This document shows positions 13,301 through 23,309 of a stretch of DNA of 53,243 nt, in pieces. The stretch is from assembly GCA_014885115.2 (NCBI GenBank), contig WKLE02003353.1, positions 1 to 53,243 of the forward strand, read 5' to 3'. Positions within the stretch are counted from its first letter, which is position 1, and every line of letters starts with the position of its first letter. This stretch comes from Asterionellopsis glacialis. Its lineage: Eukaryota > Bacillariophyta > Plagiogrammaphyceae > Rhaphoneidales > Asterionellopsidaceae. A program made the position numbers and the translations under genes. The notes beneath the pieces were generated by a model that saw only the letters and a list, made by a program, of their open reading frames with translations, was not told the DNA's origin and made no database searches.

Positions 13301-14841
13301 TACTGTTGTTGGTGTTGATGTCCCCGCCCCTTGTTGTTTCTTCTACCACTTGTAGTTGTGTTTACATTACTTGTATTCAAAAATGTTGAATGATGATGAT
13401 CTCCCCTACTACCACCACCACCATGACTATTACTTTGAGTACTTTGTCCACTAGCTTTTTTTGGGTTTGTATTCCAACGTTGTTGCTGTTGTATACTTCC
13501 ACGAGATTCAGCTGAAGAAGAAGCATCATCTTGAAAACTCTCTCGTGATTTAGTATAGCTTTTATCACGTCTTTTTTGTGATGGATAATGTTGATGTGAT
13601 GATGTTGATGGAATTTGTATAGGCGATAAAAAACCAGGTGGTGGTGCTTGTATTGTTGTAAATGATGGTGCTGCCGCTGATAATGTTGTATTTGTTGTTG
13701 TTGTATTTGAAGTGGCAGCTGCAGCAGGTAATCTTGATTGTTGTTGTTGTTGTTGTTGTTGAAATGATGTACCACCTGTAGATCCAGAGGAGATACCAAC
13801 TAATCCAGGTATTGTTGTAGATGATGATGATACAATTGATCCATGAGATGGTGACTGTTGTAGTTGTTGTTGAACAGATGTTGGTGTCCATGGTTGTTGT
13901 GACGACGACTGCTGTTGTTGTTTTTGTTGTTTATACTGAATTCCTGCCAAGGTAGAGTCATTGATAGTTGCTGTATGGTATGGTTGTGCTTGTTGTTGTT
14001 GCTGCTGCTGATCATGTTGTTGTCCTATTGATAATTGTGCAAAGGATTGATTTACAGCAAAGGAATCAATGGCATAACTACTTGAAGAGGTGTATTCATT
14101 AGGATCATCATCTATTCCTCCAGTCGTTGGTGTTGTTCTTCCCCATCCTGATGTAGCACCAGGACCAATAGAACCAAAAGAATAATGTGCAGTAGATGAT
14201 GCAGAACTTTCTACAGTATCACCATCATTATTAGTAGTAGTATTTAGACTTGTACCTGTAGTAGCAGTTGTAGTAGTAGTAGTAGTTTGCGGTGCTGTTG
14301 CGGATACTGTGATTGGACTACTCCAAATATTACTGGTTGAAACTGTATTATTTGTACTTGTTGTCGTATTAGTATTATTAGTATTGGTAGTAGTAGCAAT
14401 GTTTTCTGTAGGAGTATTCTCCCAATGAATGTTGACACTTGTGACTCCCATCACCATGGACGATGTTGCTTGTGCTGATGTTGTTGTTGTTGTTGCTGGA
14501 TCAAAGATATCTCTTGATATTTCTGTAAATTGTTCAATTTGCTCTTCTTGTCGAGTTTCATCTGTACCAGTGTTTTCCCAAACATGATTTGAATTGCCAC
14601 CACCACCACCATGATGATGATGAAGAAGAGGAGGATCATTACTTTCGTTATTCGCAGTATCGTTATCGTTGTTATAAAATGACATTACACTGCTAGTCTC
14701 GTACAACTGATGATGATGATGCTGTTGTTGCTGCTGCTGCTGCTGTTTCCTTTGAGGCATTTCCTCACAACTTCCCGTACTGTTGTTGTTATTGTTGTTG
14801 CTACTACCAACAATAGCACCCTCGATCTTACTATTGTTCAT
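10345..14841 (-). CDS. Giant PPR protein with 44-residue repeats and RGG-like tail
   Basis: This is a single-exon gene of 1498 residues. The N-terminal half (1 to about 715) is low complexity: Gln, His, Asn, Thr and Ser runs, an Asp run, and no clear transit peptide. From about residue 740 an array of some 13-14 tandem helical repeats follows, each starting like FNTVINAWAKSG and ending like KPDTYT. The period is 44-45 residues instead of the canonical 35. PPR proteins bind single-stranded RNA one base per repeat, usually in organelles, where they guide processing, stability or translation. The C-terminus carries a MPHSWIRNAR element and a Gly/Lys/Arg-rich tail. The nucleotide-level similarity between repeats indicates internal duplication. 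Target and compartment are unknown: the poly-Q/N N-terminus does not look like a simple presequence. Confidence 0.93.
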   Translation of the reverse strand: MNNSKIEGAIVGSSNNNNNNSTGSCEEMPQRKQQQQQQQQHHHHQLYETSSVMSFYNNDNDTANNESNDPPLLHHHHGGGGGNSNHVWENTGTDETRQEEQIEQFTEISRDIFDPATTTTTSAQATSSMVMGVTSVNIHWENTPTENIATTTNTNNTNTTTSTNNTVSTSNIWSSPITVSATAPQTTTTTTTATTGTSLNTTTNNDGDTVESSASSTAHYSFGSIGPGATSGWGRTTPTTGGIDDDPNEYTSSSSYAIDSFAVNQSFAQLSIGQQHDQQQQQQQAQPYHTATINDSTLAGIQYKQQKQQQQSSSQQPWTPTSVQQQLQQSPSHGSIVSSSSTTIPGLVGISSGSTGGTSFQQQQQQQQSRLPAAAATSNTTTTNTTLSAAAPSFTTIQAPPPGFLSPIQIPSTSSHQHYPSQKRRDKSYTKSRESFQDDASSSAESRGSIQQQQRWNTNPKKASGQSTQSNSHGGGGSRGDHHHSTFLNTSNVNTTTSGRRNNKGRGHQHQQQYQQYQHSSKKHSNKKKNKNTNNRESDRRNKDNTTSTAAAATTSSSLASLNMLMHKNDNENLSFATPGGISSTSTRGTMNTMEYYYSNTSSSTSQIPTTARTTTSTTTGTMGLPLQQQQQQQEHPWLLGEDDDFSSLNYGGYPADDDDDDDDDMDDVFIDEDELVSWGDSTTAAAATTSAKPTPSGILPPKSSSSTGPTSSTGGGHLKNLSPKTKKREWLLRMNRRLNEIPIGELDPSVVPISAIMNAWAKTKSSEGASMVETWLNRAQEEYNVGNTKVIPTAKMYTMAVDAWAKSGQGGAAARRAETILQHMNTLYQQASSSTTTTTSKRKSTTTIDNLKPTTGIFNAVINAWARSREKIAPMRAEQILQWMNKLHNSGDLDVQPDKYTFNTVIHAWAKSGGKESATKAQQLLNNMHVMYQQGNSLAKPDTITYNVVINAWAKSGGKGAAKETEKLLAKMHTLHEGGDPDVKPNVVTYGAVIDSYAKSGEQGAAARADQLLANMIQMHQMDPIKNADLRPNTYVFNTVINCWAKSKDHDAASKAEEMLVAMGRLHASGIPSLKPDAFTYTAVIDAWAKSGYRGAATRADQLLDKMEAKYLAGDVDLKPNTFTYNAVINALAKSGEAGAAARAERVLQNMVNRHRTGGSDDVTPTTINFNTVLDAWAKSGGGRAAAERAEEILEWMDRLHKGGNSNVKPDTITFNAVLDAWARSGDRVAPHRAEQILDHMDELYRSGNTGVKPDTYTYNTLINAWAKSGERGAAARAEHVLTVMERRYRDGDSDFKPNTRTYTSVIDAWAKSGEKGAAKRAEQILNTMRSLYEKTNDSDVRPNVHTANAVCNACAFTKLDGDRTEALQIAFRVFDWLSSQQDLHPDAYTYTILLSVCSNLLPREDRSTRFSHARGFFKSCCEAGHVNDYVLRKLRQTVTDEEYLSLVGYRDDTTAAGMPHSWIRNARIKGGGGGGGYKKGGKGSGNWSNNNRRRGR

Positions 14842-17800
14842 GGATGCACAACAAAACTTACACTAACTACGTATGAATTACTTACTTAATTAATTTTTCC
14901 CTTGGTTCGTCAAGAGAGATTGCAGGTCTCTTTTGCTGACAGCAATGCACAGATATCTCTTCTCTTCTCTCTAGAGACATGTATTATACACGACGTAGAG
15001 CAGCAGCAGAGCGCACACAGTAATTTTATCGTGTCTACCTTACTCGGAAATCAGAACAAGACTGAATGTGACTACTTCTTGTATGTAATGTGTCTTCTTT
15101 GGGTGTACAGGTATGACAAGTACGGTAGTGTATGGCTAGCTCACACTCCTAGAGAGACTATTATCGTTGTGTGTAGTAGGATGTGCTGACCAAAAAAAAA
15201 AAAAAACCAAACAAACAAACCAAAAAACCAAACAAACACCTCCCCATATTATAATTGTAGAGAGAGCAAGCCTGAATCGGAAATGTACACTCTCGTACCT
15301 CCAGCAGGTTCACATTTGATTCGATGGAAACTTCCTACTCACAAAAGAGAGTTCGAAGATATTCGTACGAATGTAGTCTCATGTATGTTAAATTGACATT
15401 TTCTTTGCCAAAGAAGAGATTTCTACTTTTGTCACTCCGACTATAAACCTGAACTCCATTCAATTAGCCGTTGGCATTCAAGTATGGAGGAGGGTTTTTT
15501 GAACTATGACAATATTCTTTATAGACCTACATACATGAATATAACAAAAAGCAGTCAGACCCGTCAAATTCGACTTGGCAGTATATACTCCGATCCACTT
15601 ACTTCTTATGGACGAGCGCGCATAGTTTTTAATGTTACGTTTTAAAAAATCTCTGTACTATCCTTTCCTTTATCTTGTACAGAAACACAATATCTATGGT
15701 ATTACATATATGAAAATGCGAATGCGTGTCGGTAATGACATATGGTACGAATATATTTTCTTTCCTATATTCATTTGTCTAATGTACTTATACATAGGAA
15801 AGGATCATTTACCACTCAATAGGGCTACTGTACGAGCATCTTTTCGTGATACCGCCTCAAATGTTTCTCAATTAATTAAAAAAAAAGGATGGTGGAACCG
15901 GATCGATGACAAAAAACTAAACATATCTCAGCAATTGATGTTACATACAACCACAGGACTACTAACTGTACCTACTACCTGGTACCCTACTCCGTACCTA
16001 TAAATCCTACTGAGACTTTCTGTAGGAATGAATAGTATGTAGTTGGTACAGTAACAACGCAAATTCATAACTTGCAGGCGCGAATCAGTCCTACTAACTG
16101 TCTGCACCACCGTACATCCAGCTAGCCGGCCGGCCGGCCGGCCCTCCTTCTTCGTCTGTAGTCTCATCGTGATAATCCACTTGAATTGAACTTGTTTTTT
16201 TTTTTTTAAAGAATACAACATATATTAAAATACCATAAAATGAACCTCATGCATCCTCTCCAGCAGGGCTGTGTAGTCAGTCTCTAGAGTCGTGGTATTA
16301 GTTTTCTTGTATATTGCACAATTTTTCTTTTTTCTCTATCTGACACTCATCTTGCTGCCTTTTTAAAATCGCAAGTTAGTAGAACTTTCTATTTTAAAAT
16401 AGTAAACAAATCCCAAGTAGCAGTTGTTGTAGGAGAGACTTATATATATATTCATCTGAAAGAAGAAAGCCTTGTGTGGAAGAAAACTTTTTTTCCCTTT
16501 TTCCATCCCTTGTCTCTTGTCCTCCTCTGCAAATCCATTTTTTTTTTGAAATTTTAAAGAAACAAGAATATAGAAACAATTCTAACATGTATGACTTTAA
16601 TTTTATTTTTTAAAATATCAGTTGTGTACAGAAAATTTGATTTTCTTCTTGGTAGATTACCAGGAGGCAACATGCAAAAAAAAACCAGAAATTCAAGACT
16701 AACAACACACAAAATAAAGCCAAAAATTGCAAGCGCAACTGGTGTATGCATTGAATTAAAAAAGGGTTAAACAGGAAGATATGGGGACAAGGCATCACAT
16801 GTACTTTATAAAAAAGGATTATTCACCACCTCTCTTTAGAGTAACACAAGTAAGACAGCTATTTGGGACAGAAGAATAATAAGAGAAAAAAAAGATGGTT
16901 AGTGAAACAATAAGTAGAGAGTAGGACTGCTTGAAGAGGATTATTAGCTCAACAAATTTATGATTCTCATAACTGGTGGGGCAATCACCAATACTTGTTA
17001 CATTTGTTGTTATTGCCCCTTGTTTTTGGATACAAATCACAAATGTTGGGGGAGACAAGAAAATATTGCTCCTCACATATATATATTGGAACAAAAGATA
17101 ACAACAAAATGAGGTCAAGCAAAGGTTCTTTATATGAATGCAATGGTGAGAAGGACAGGTTGATGAACATGGTGCTAATACATATCACTGACACCTGTCT
17201 CATTGCTGGTTGCTTTTCCTGATTTTCCTCAAGGCAAATTAGAGAAACTACTAGGACACCACAAGAAGGACAAGGAGATGAAATGAAACCAAAAGCCACA
17301 CCAATGAGTGATTAAGCAAAGGAGGAGGACAAGAGAAGTGGATACCAGGTAACTATGATTCTTCTAATGATATACACTCAGAATTGTAAATGTGGTAAAA
17401 TGAATGCCTGATGGTGCGGTGAAATTGGAACAAAGAATGTGTGTGTGGTGTGAAAATTGAGGTTGCTTTTACAAACAAACATGGTTTTTGTGAAGCTTTG
17501 AATGAACAAATGCTGCTCTACCCAAACAACTCAAAAGGGAATGGCAAACACAAAGAGGAAAGAAAAGGAAGAAAAAAAAAGAGGGATGGTTGAACACAAT
17601 GTTAGAAAGCAAGAACCAGGTGAGCAATTTTGTGTAACAAATGCTGGTGTGTCTTGGTGTCTTTGTTTGCATTTGAGGAGTGGGAGTGTGCAGTGTTTGT
17701 TATCTGCGTCATCAAAAAATTACTATAGCGAAAACATAAGAAATAGTTATTTTACTTACGGTATACCAGGTACGGTAATTCTACTACACACTGGGATTGA

Positions 17801-18225
17801 TGATATTTTACGAACAAGACACTATAGGAAATATTACTGTAAACGGACGGACTGACCGTCCTGCTACTTTCAATCATCACCTAAATACACCGGCGGGAAC
17901 TAATCAGATAAGGTCGTAGTCGTCGTCAGCTGATTTCTGTCTCGCACATATACTAACTGTCAAACTCATTTATCATGAATGTTAGTTTCTATGTAACTGG
18001 TATAATACCAGGTACTTTTATACTACCGTGCATACCTTACCGTACCGCTACCCGGTACCCAGGTGGTGTTATGTTCGAGACAAGAGACAATCCTACGACA
18101 ACAAATCCTCTCTTTGAGTCATCCAAGAGCATCCCAGCATCCTCCTCCCTTGGTATGACAAAATCAGCTTACTCTCTAGAACACTAGAAACACTGCTGCA
18201 TCCATAAAAAGTCAAGCCTTCAATC
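14842..18225. other. Gene-poor 3.4 kb spacer
   Basis: This is the longest stretch without a supported gene. It contains a CAAA-type simple repeat at about 15190-15238, an 18-bp CCGG-alternating palindrome at about 16126-16143, T-rich tracts near 16195-16210 and 16535-16545, and perfect TACCWGGTAC words at 15976, 17764 and 18006. Open frames up to 123 codons exist, but none shows a domain, a targeting signal or credible splice sites. The right end is the promoter side of the copper monooxygenase gene. Confidence 0.45.
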
Positions 18226-20229
18226 ATGCTGCCTGTAGCAAAGTATCTCACCTTTCTTGTTGGCAGTATTGCTCTGCTTTCGCCACCCTTCGTTGTTGCA
18301 GCAATTGTTGATCCACCGAACTACTTTCCAACTTCCATCAATTCTGCATACGTGGATTGGTACGATTCACGAGGTGCTGCTAACTATCAACATTCAGCAT
18401 TTATTCCATTAACTTCAGATGAAAACAGTGTCAATGATGGTGTAGCCATTCATTGGACCCTCATTCCTGAAGATGATAATAATGCTGATGGAAAAATCCA
18501 TTTAGCCGTAGCTGTACCTGCTACAGGATGGGTAGGATTTGGTATTGCGGAAGCGGGTGGTATGCCTGGATCTGATATTGTTTTGTTTGAAACATCTAAT
18601 CCCATTACATTGATAGATGCATTTGTTGAAGATGCCTATGTGAAACCTACACCTGATACCCATTACCAAGATTGGAATTTACTGCATTCGCAAACGAATG
18701 ATGGATTTTTAATTTTTGAAGCTGAGCGATTGTTGGACACTGGAGATCCTCAAGATAGATCCATTAATTTTGATGGAAATTTACTTATTCAACCTCACCG
18801 TATTATTGCTGCATGGGGTGATGATACATCTGAAGTTTCGTATCATGGCAACAAACGCGTGCGATCCTCGATACGTTTTTATCCTTTGGATCAGCAAGAA
18901 AAAGGAACGCAAACTGAAGTTTTTGCCGAGCGAATGTCTAATGAAGCAGATGGATATATTGATTTACTCATGGATTCGTATAATATTAGATCTTACCGTG
19001 ATACAGATTATGTTGATATTTGTTTCACGTATCAAGACTTAATTGATTTAGGAATGCCTACTGACACTGAAGAAGAAATGCACATTATTGGTATAGAACC
19101 AATTATCACCAATACAAAACATTTACATCATATGACTGTGGAATCTAGTTCCTACGGAGGTGAAATTTTTTCCTGTACTAAGTGGTCCGTAATGGGAAGG
19201 GCATCTGATTTAGAATTAATATACGGATGGGCACCTGGACAATATCCTGAGGAAATGCCAGAAGATGCAGGTATTTCCTTTGGTGGCCCCACTGGTGGTA
19301 GAAAATTCTTCATGATCAATTATCACTATGATAATCGTGACGGTGATCAAGGACAAACCGATTCAAGTGGAATTCGTCTGTATTATACCAAAAACAAACG
19401 TAAATATGACATTGGTGTTTTACAATTAGGTGATCCACAGATATTTTTGGACGGTACAAAAGTTGGGGATGGTCTTACCAAACATACGTTTGATTGTCCA
19501 TCTACGTGCACAAATACTTACTTGAAAGGAATCAACAACAATAGGGAAATCACAATATTTAAGGAAAGTCTCCATATGCATGGTGTTGGCGTTGTTATGA
19601 AGAATGAAGTCCTGACACCTAGCAGTAATGCAGGATCAAAGGCGACGTTACTTCGGGAAAGTAAGGTACAATACTGGGATTTTGAACAAGCTGGTGTATT
19701 TACTGTGCAACAAGAACCATATACACTAAAAGCTGGAGATACGTTCCGGACAACATGTTTTTTTAATGACACCACAAAAAATAGTGGTATTAACCATTTC
19801 AATGATGAGCCTATCAGTTATGGTTTGGGATCATTAGATGAAATGTGTATTGCGTTCATTTTTTATTATCCTAAACAAGCGTTTCCTCTTGGAGTTTGTG
19901 GAATACCAAAATATGGTGCTTGCGGGGCAAGCTTTAATTCTGAATCTGTTACAAATGATGACGAAATTGGACGTGTCTTTGGATCTATCAAACCTCCACC
20001 TCCTTCTACACCTTCACCTACAGCAGTTGAAGAAAGTGACAGTGAATCTGTAGACAGTGGTGATGTTGATGTTGATGGCGATGTTGATGGCGATGGTGAT
20101 GTTGATGTGGATGTTGATGTGGATGGCGATGGCGATGGTAATGGTACTTCTTCGTCTGCAGGACGATTGTTATCACTTGAATTCATGGGATCGTTTTTGT
20201 TTACCCTTTTGACGATTGTTATCACTTGA
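18226..20229 (+). CDS. DOMON plus copper type II monooxygenase (dopamine beta-monooxygenase family)
   Basis: This is a single-exon gene of 667 residues. A signal peptide (1 to about 25) leads into a DOMON domain (about 60-200, with ATGWVGFGIAEAGGMPGSD). Two copper-monooxygenase domains follow. The expected copper ligands are visible: the His pair in KHLHHM (about 300), His in MINYHYDN (about 365), the His-X-His in LHMHGVG (about 450) and Met in LDEMC (about 538). The catalytic centre therefore looks complete, and paired Cys are present. Family members hydroxylate small substrates using O2 and ascorbate in secretory compartments; the substrate here is unknown. A Pro/Thr then Asp-Gly-Val repeat stalk precedes a hydrophobic C-terminal tail, suggesting a GPI or membrane anchor. 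A perfect 49-bp tandem duplication overlaps the last codons and changes the C-terminus. Confidence 0.93.
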   Translation: MLPVAKYLTFLVGSIALLSPPFVVAAIVDPPNYFPTSINSAYVDWYDSRGAANYQHSAFIPLTSDENSVNDGVAIHWTLIPEDDNNADGKIHLAVAVPATGWVGFGIAEAGGMPGSDIVLFETSNPITLIDAFVEDAYVKPTPDTHYQDWNLLHSQTNDGFLIFEAERLLDTGDPQDRSINFDGNLLIQPHRIIAAWGDDTSEVSYHGNKRVRSSIRFYPLDQQEKGTQTEVFAERMSNEADGYIDLLMDSYNIRSYRDTDYVDICFTYQDLIDLGMPTDTEEEMHIIGIEPIITNTKHLHHMTVESSSYGGEIFSCTKWSVMGRASDLELIYGWAPGQYPEEMPEDAGISFGGPTGGRKFFMINYHYDNRDGDQGQTDSSGIRLYYTKNKRKYDIGVLQLGDPQIFLDGTKVGDGLTKHTFDCPSTCTNTYLKGINNNREITIFKESLHMHGVGVVMKNEVLTPSSNAGSKATLLRESKVQYWDFEQAGVFTVQQEPYTLKAGDTFRTTCFFNDTTKNSGINHFNDEPISYGLGSLDEMCIAFIFYYPKQAFPLGVCGIPKYGACGASFNSESVTNDDEIGRVFGSIKPPPPSTPSPTAVEESDSESVDSGDVDVDGDVDGDGDVDVDVDVDGDGDGNGTSSSAGRLLSLEFMGSFLFTLLTIVIT

Positions 20230-20259
20230 ATTCATGGGATCGTTTTTGTTTACCCTTTT
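20162..20259 (+). repeat. Perfect 49-bp tandem duplication at the 3' end of the monooxygenase gene
   Basis: Copy 1 is 20162-20210 and copy 2 is 20211-20259. Both begin GACGATTGTTATCACTTGAA and end TTTACCCTTTT, with no mismatch. Because 49 is not a multiple of 3, the frame changes on entering copy 2 and a stop is met at 20227-20229. Removing one copy would let the frame run on to a TGA shortly after copy 2 and end in another hydrophobic sequence. Confidence 0.95.
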
Positions 20260-21542
20260 GGCGACTTTTTTATTTTGAAGCTTTCTTTGTAGTATGAAAA
20301 GTGAGTAGTTTGTGGCTGACTGTGCTTATGCAATGTATTTGCGATGTTGATTATTACATCACATACTGTAATTAATAAGTTGTAGTTTTGTTTTTAATAT
20401 TTACATAAAAATCAATAACAGAATCTTTTTTCAAGTTTCTAATAAACAATCCAATAGAAAGATTATCTCTTGACCATATTAGAAAGATTATCTTTTGACC
20501 ATCCTATTTTCAGAAAGACCGTGGCGTCTGTCCATAGGTTACTAATTTTTGAAACGTATGTGAGTGATTTCTGCTATTCATGGAGTTTTCAACTTGAACG
20601 GCCATGTTACATAGTTCAAGGTTTGTCAATCAGTCAGCTTTATCGAGGTTAATTTTGTGTCATTTTGATAGAAAAAGAATCACGTTCTTCATGATGAAAG
20701 TTAAAATTGAACGTATTGTACTAGTTTTACATATAATTGTTTTACGTACATTTGAAGTTTGAAAATACATATTTACGAATACTTCACAACCAGCATATGA
20801 GCATTTAAACATCAAGCTTGTATCTTGCACCATTATGTTTTCGTCTCCTTGGAGCTCATTCGTGACTGTAGTTCCTGCATCTACTTTGTTCCATTTTGTT
20901 GTCCATCCTATCAGAAAGACATTTTCTTTGAGTTGGCACATTCTGTTTTTCGTCAAATCGGATGTACAGTATTTTGGATGTTTTTTTTTTTTTCTTTCTT
21001 GTTTCGGTGACGCTGATTAGTGGGGTCGAAAATCCTTCTTGAGTGGCATCAAAGATGAGCGCCCATGAAGGTATGTCTGCAGTATGATCCAGGTACGAAG
21101 GTTATGGTGAAAAAAAGTGATGATCCAAAATCAAGGTATCATACTGTAATTATCACTGTTTCTAAAATGAATGCTAGTACAAGGAGGATTACTTTATCAA
21201 ATAATAATATTCAACTTATATATAGTTGACATACAGAGAACCTACCAACTATTCCGCAGTCTTGGTCTTGGTTTCCTCACCCGTTATGAATAAGTATAAC
21301 CAGGTAGTTGGACTTATCCCTCGGACAGACTTGACACCACATGCAACAGCTAATATGATGCTCAAGCAAGGAAAAGAAAAATCACTGTCTCTTCTCTAAA
21401 GTAGTATAGTTACTGTATTATTTTGTATTGAAAACTATAGCATCAGATTTTTCGTTCCTACTCTTTTGGCATAATTTACGCAACTGTCTTGCCTCTTACG
21501 AATAGATCATCATCTCGTCGGTGACAATCCAGTTCGGTTGTT
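20230..21542. other. Convergent spacer, monooxygenase and pseudouridine synthase
   Basis: This 1.3 kb AT-rich spacer lies between two 3' ends. It holds a two-copy 25-bp tandem repeat at about 20455-20504 (TAGAAAGATTATCTCTTGAC and a near-identical second copy). The rest is T-rich. No gene was recognised. Confidence 0.45.
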
Positions 21543-22769
21543 TCAGTTTACATCTTTTTTTTCTTTTGAAAGTGCTTTGATTTTCTTACGATTTTTAGAT
21601 AGTTGTAGTGCCCATTCTAATTCATGTGGTTGTAAATGTCTAAATTCACCCTGTTTTAAATCACCTAATTGTATAACACCATGTCGTTCACGTCGTAATT
21701 CTATCACAGCATGTCCACAATTTGCAAGTACACGTCGGACCATTCTGTGTTTACCTTCATTCACAACTAATCGCACTTGTGATATGGATGTACAGTTCGG
21801 ATGTAAGTATCCCTTTTGTTCTAAATCTGTTGTGTTGTATTCTTGTGGCAGTGTGTCACGTACATTTTGTAATATACTGGAAACTTCTTGTGGAGAATCC
21901 ATATGGTCCACATGAACAAGTTTTGCTGTATGTGTCCCCTCTGTGGTTTTAACACCTGTTACTTCCAATTGTTCTTGTAATAGTGTAGTATCGACATGTC
22001 CTTCTACCAAAGCTACGTATTCTTTTTCAATACCCTGTGTAGGGTGTAATAATTTTTGTGTCAATTTTCCGTCCGAGGAAAACAACAACAATCCTGACGT
22101 ATCATAATCTAATCGTCCCACAGGATGTAATTGTTTTGTCAAGGTTGTCGAAAGTCCAATATCAGCCAACGTGGGACGTCCTCTAGGATCATGCATGACG
22201 GATAAAATCCATTTAGGCTTATGGTACACATACAACAAGGGTATGGTTTCGACTGTGTGTGTCCCATCGACACGGATTTGACAATCCATGGGAATTTTAG
22301 TCGATGGACCTAGTACAGGAACCCACGTTCCCTCTTTTTCGGAATACATGGATACACGATTCTGTTTCAATACTCGAAAGCATTCGGATCGACTGCTCCA
22401 ACCACGATTGGATAAAACACGATCCGCACGTACTAAATTACGATTTTTCTTATGTTTCGGATATGATTTTGGTCCTGATTTGGAAGACGAGGAAGCAGCA
22501 AAAAGTCGTATTTGACTTGTTACTGGAGGATGGTTTTTCAAATTCGTATTCCAAGAAGACAAGGGTGTAGGTTTTACTCTTGCTACAGATATTGTTGTTG
22601 TTGTTGTTGTTGTTGGTTTGATGATTGGTGATGAGGAAACAAAAGCTGTGGTAAAAGGATTCGTAAATGTAGTACTAACAAGAGAATTTCTTCGAAGAGT
22701 TGTCGTTGTGGTCCTTGTCCCTGTCGTCGACAAGACTGTACTGACCATGAAGAAAAAAGTCATTCTCAT
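21543..22769 (-). CDS. Organelle-targeted RsuA/RluB-type pseudouridine synthase
   Basis: This is a single-exon gene of 408 residues. A Thr/Ser/Arg-rich N-terminus of about 100 residues looks like an organellar (plastid or mitochondrial) targeting region. An S4-like RNA-binding segment follows (about 112-140, VRADRVLSNRGWSSRSE). The catalytic domain contains LHPVGRLDYDTSGLLLFSSDG at about residue 220, where the Asp of GRLD is the family's catalytic nucleophile, and later KEYVALVEG and NEGKHRMVRRVL motifs. These enzymes isomerise uridine to pseudouridine, usually in large- or small-subunit rRNA. The basic C-terminus (LSKNRKKIKALSKEKK) probably contacts RNA. It is divergent from eL8, with about 540 bp between the starts. 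Confidence 0.94.
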   Translation of the reverse strand: MRMTFFFMVSTVLSTTGTRTTTTTLRRNSLVSTTFTNPFTTAFVSSSPIIKPTTTTTTTISVARVKPTPLSSWNTNLKNHPPVTSQIRLFAASSSSKSGPKSYPKHKKNRNLVRADRVLSNRGWSSRSECFRVLKQNRVSMYSEKEGTWVPVLGPSTKIPMDCQIRVDGTHTVETIPLLYVYHKPKWILSVMHDPRGRPTLADIGLSTTLTKQLHPVGRLDYDTSGLLLFSSDGKLTQKLLHPTQGIEKEYVALVEGHVDTTLLQEQLEVTGVKTTEGTHTAKLVHVDHMDSPQEVSSILQNVRDTLPQEYNTTDLEQKGYLHPNCTSISQVRLVVNEGKHRMVRRVLANCGHAVIELRRERHGVIQLGDLKQGEFRHLQPHELEWALQLSKNRKKIKALSKEKKDVN

Positions 22770-23309
22770 TTCTCTCTATAATATAATGGATGCTTTGAAT
22801 GATTGTCAATGTTGTCGTAAGAGGGAGATGCAAATTTGCGAATGGGAAAAAGATCGATCAACGAATGAAGATGAATGGTTAAAAAGTAGATTCCTTTGTT
22901 TAACATGGGTTCACAGAGAGAACTGATTGGAAATCGCAAAGAATATCAGAAACTAATCATAAGATTGATGTTATTATTAAAATACTTGTCAAGTCATATT
23001 TCTAATGGAAGTGATTGACTTTATTGCATACGTCTGCCCTTCGTCGAGAGATGATTGCATGGTCTGTCTGCCTATCAAGATAGATATGTGAGACAAGAGT
23101 GCGCAGATGATACGTTTTTTTTCTTGTTTACCCTTTACTCAGTCTTTATTGACGATTACTACTAGAACTTTCGTAGAAATGTACGTGAGCCAATCTGGGG
23201 AGATTGTGGCATTCAGCCAACACATGTATCTGCAGCACACAGCCAACACGAGACGGCCAACAGTCCAAAGTCCCATTTTCCGTCTTTGAGTGAAAATCAA
23301 ATAGCAACA
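22770..23309. promoter_or_regulatory. Shared upstream region of pseudouridine synthase and eL8 genes
   Basis: This 540-bp head-to-head spacer must hold both 5' ends. I could not identify a specific TATA or initiator element with confidence. The eL8 start has a favourable context, CAACAATGG. Confidence 0.4.

Noticed and set aside
15632..16003. 123-codon plus-strand frame in the large spacer
   Set aside because: AT-rich random composition, no targeting signal or domain, and it includes TACCTGG repeat words.
16126..16143. CCGG-alternating palindrome
   Set aside because: Simple-sequence tract with no flanking structure; noted but not considered a functional site.
17502..17855. 117-codon plus-strand frame in the large spacer
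   Set aside because: Lys/Glu-rich start then random sequence; no homologous motif.
19866..20225. Antisense frame encoding a Ser-Thr-Pro repeat
   Set aside because: This is the complement of the Asp-Gly-Val minisatellite in the monooxygenase gene, not a separate gene.
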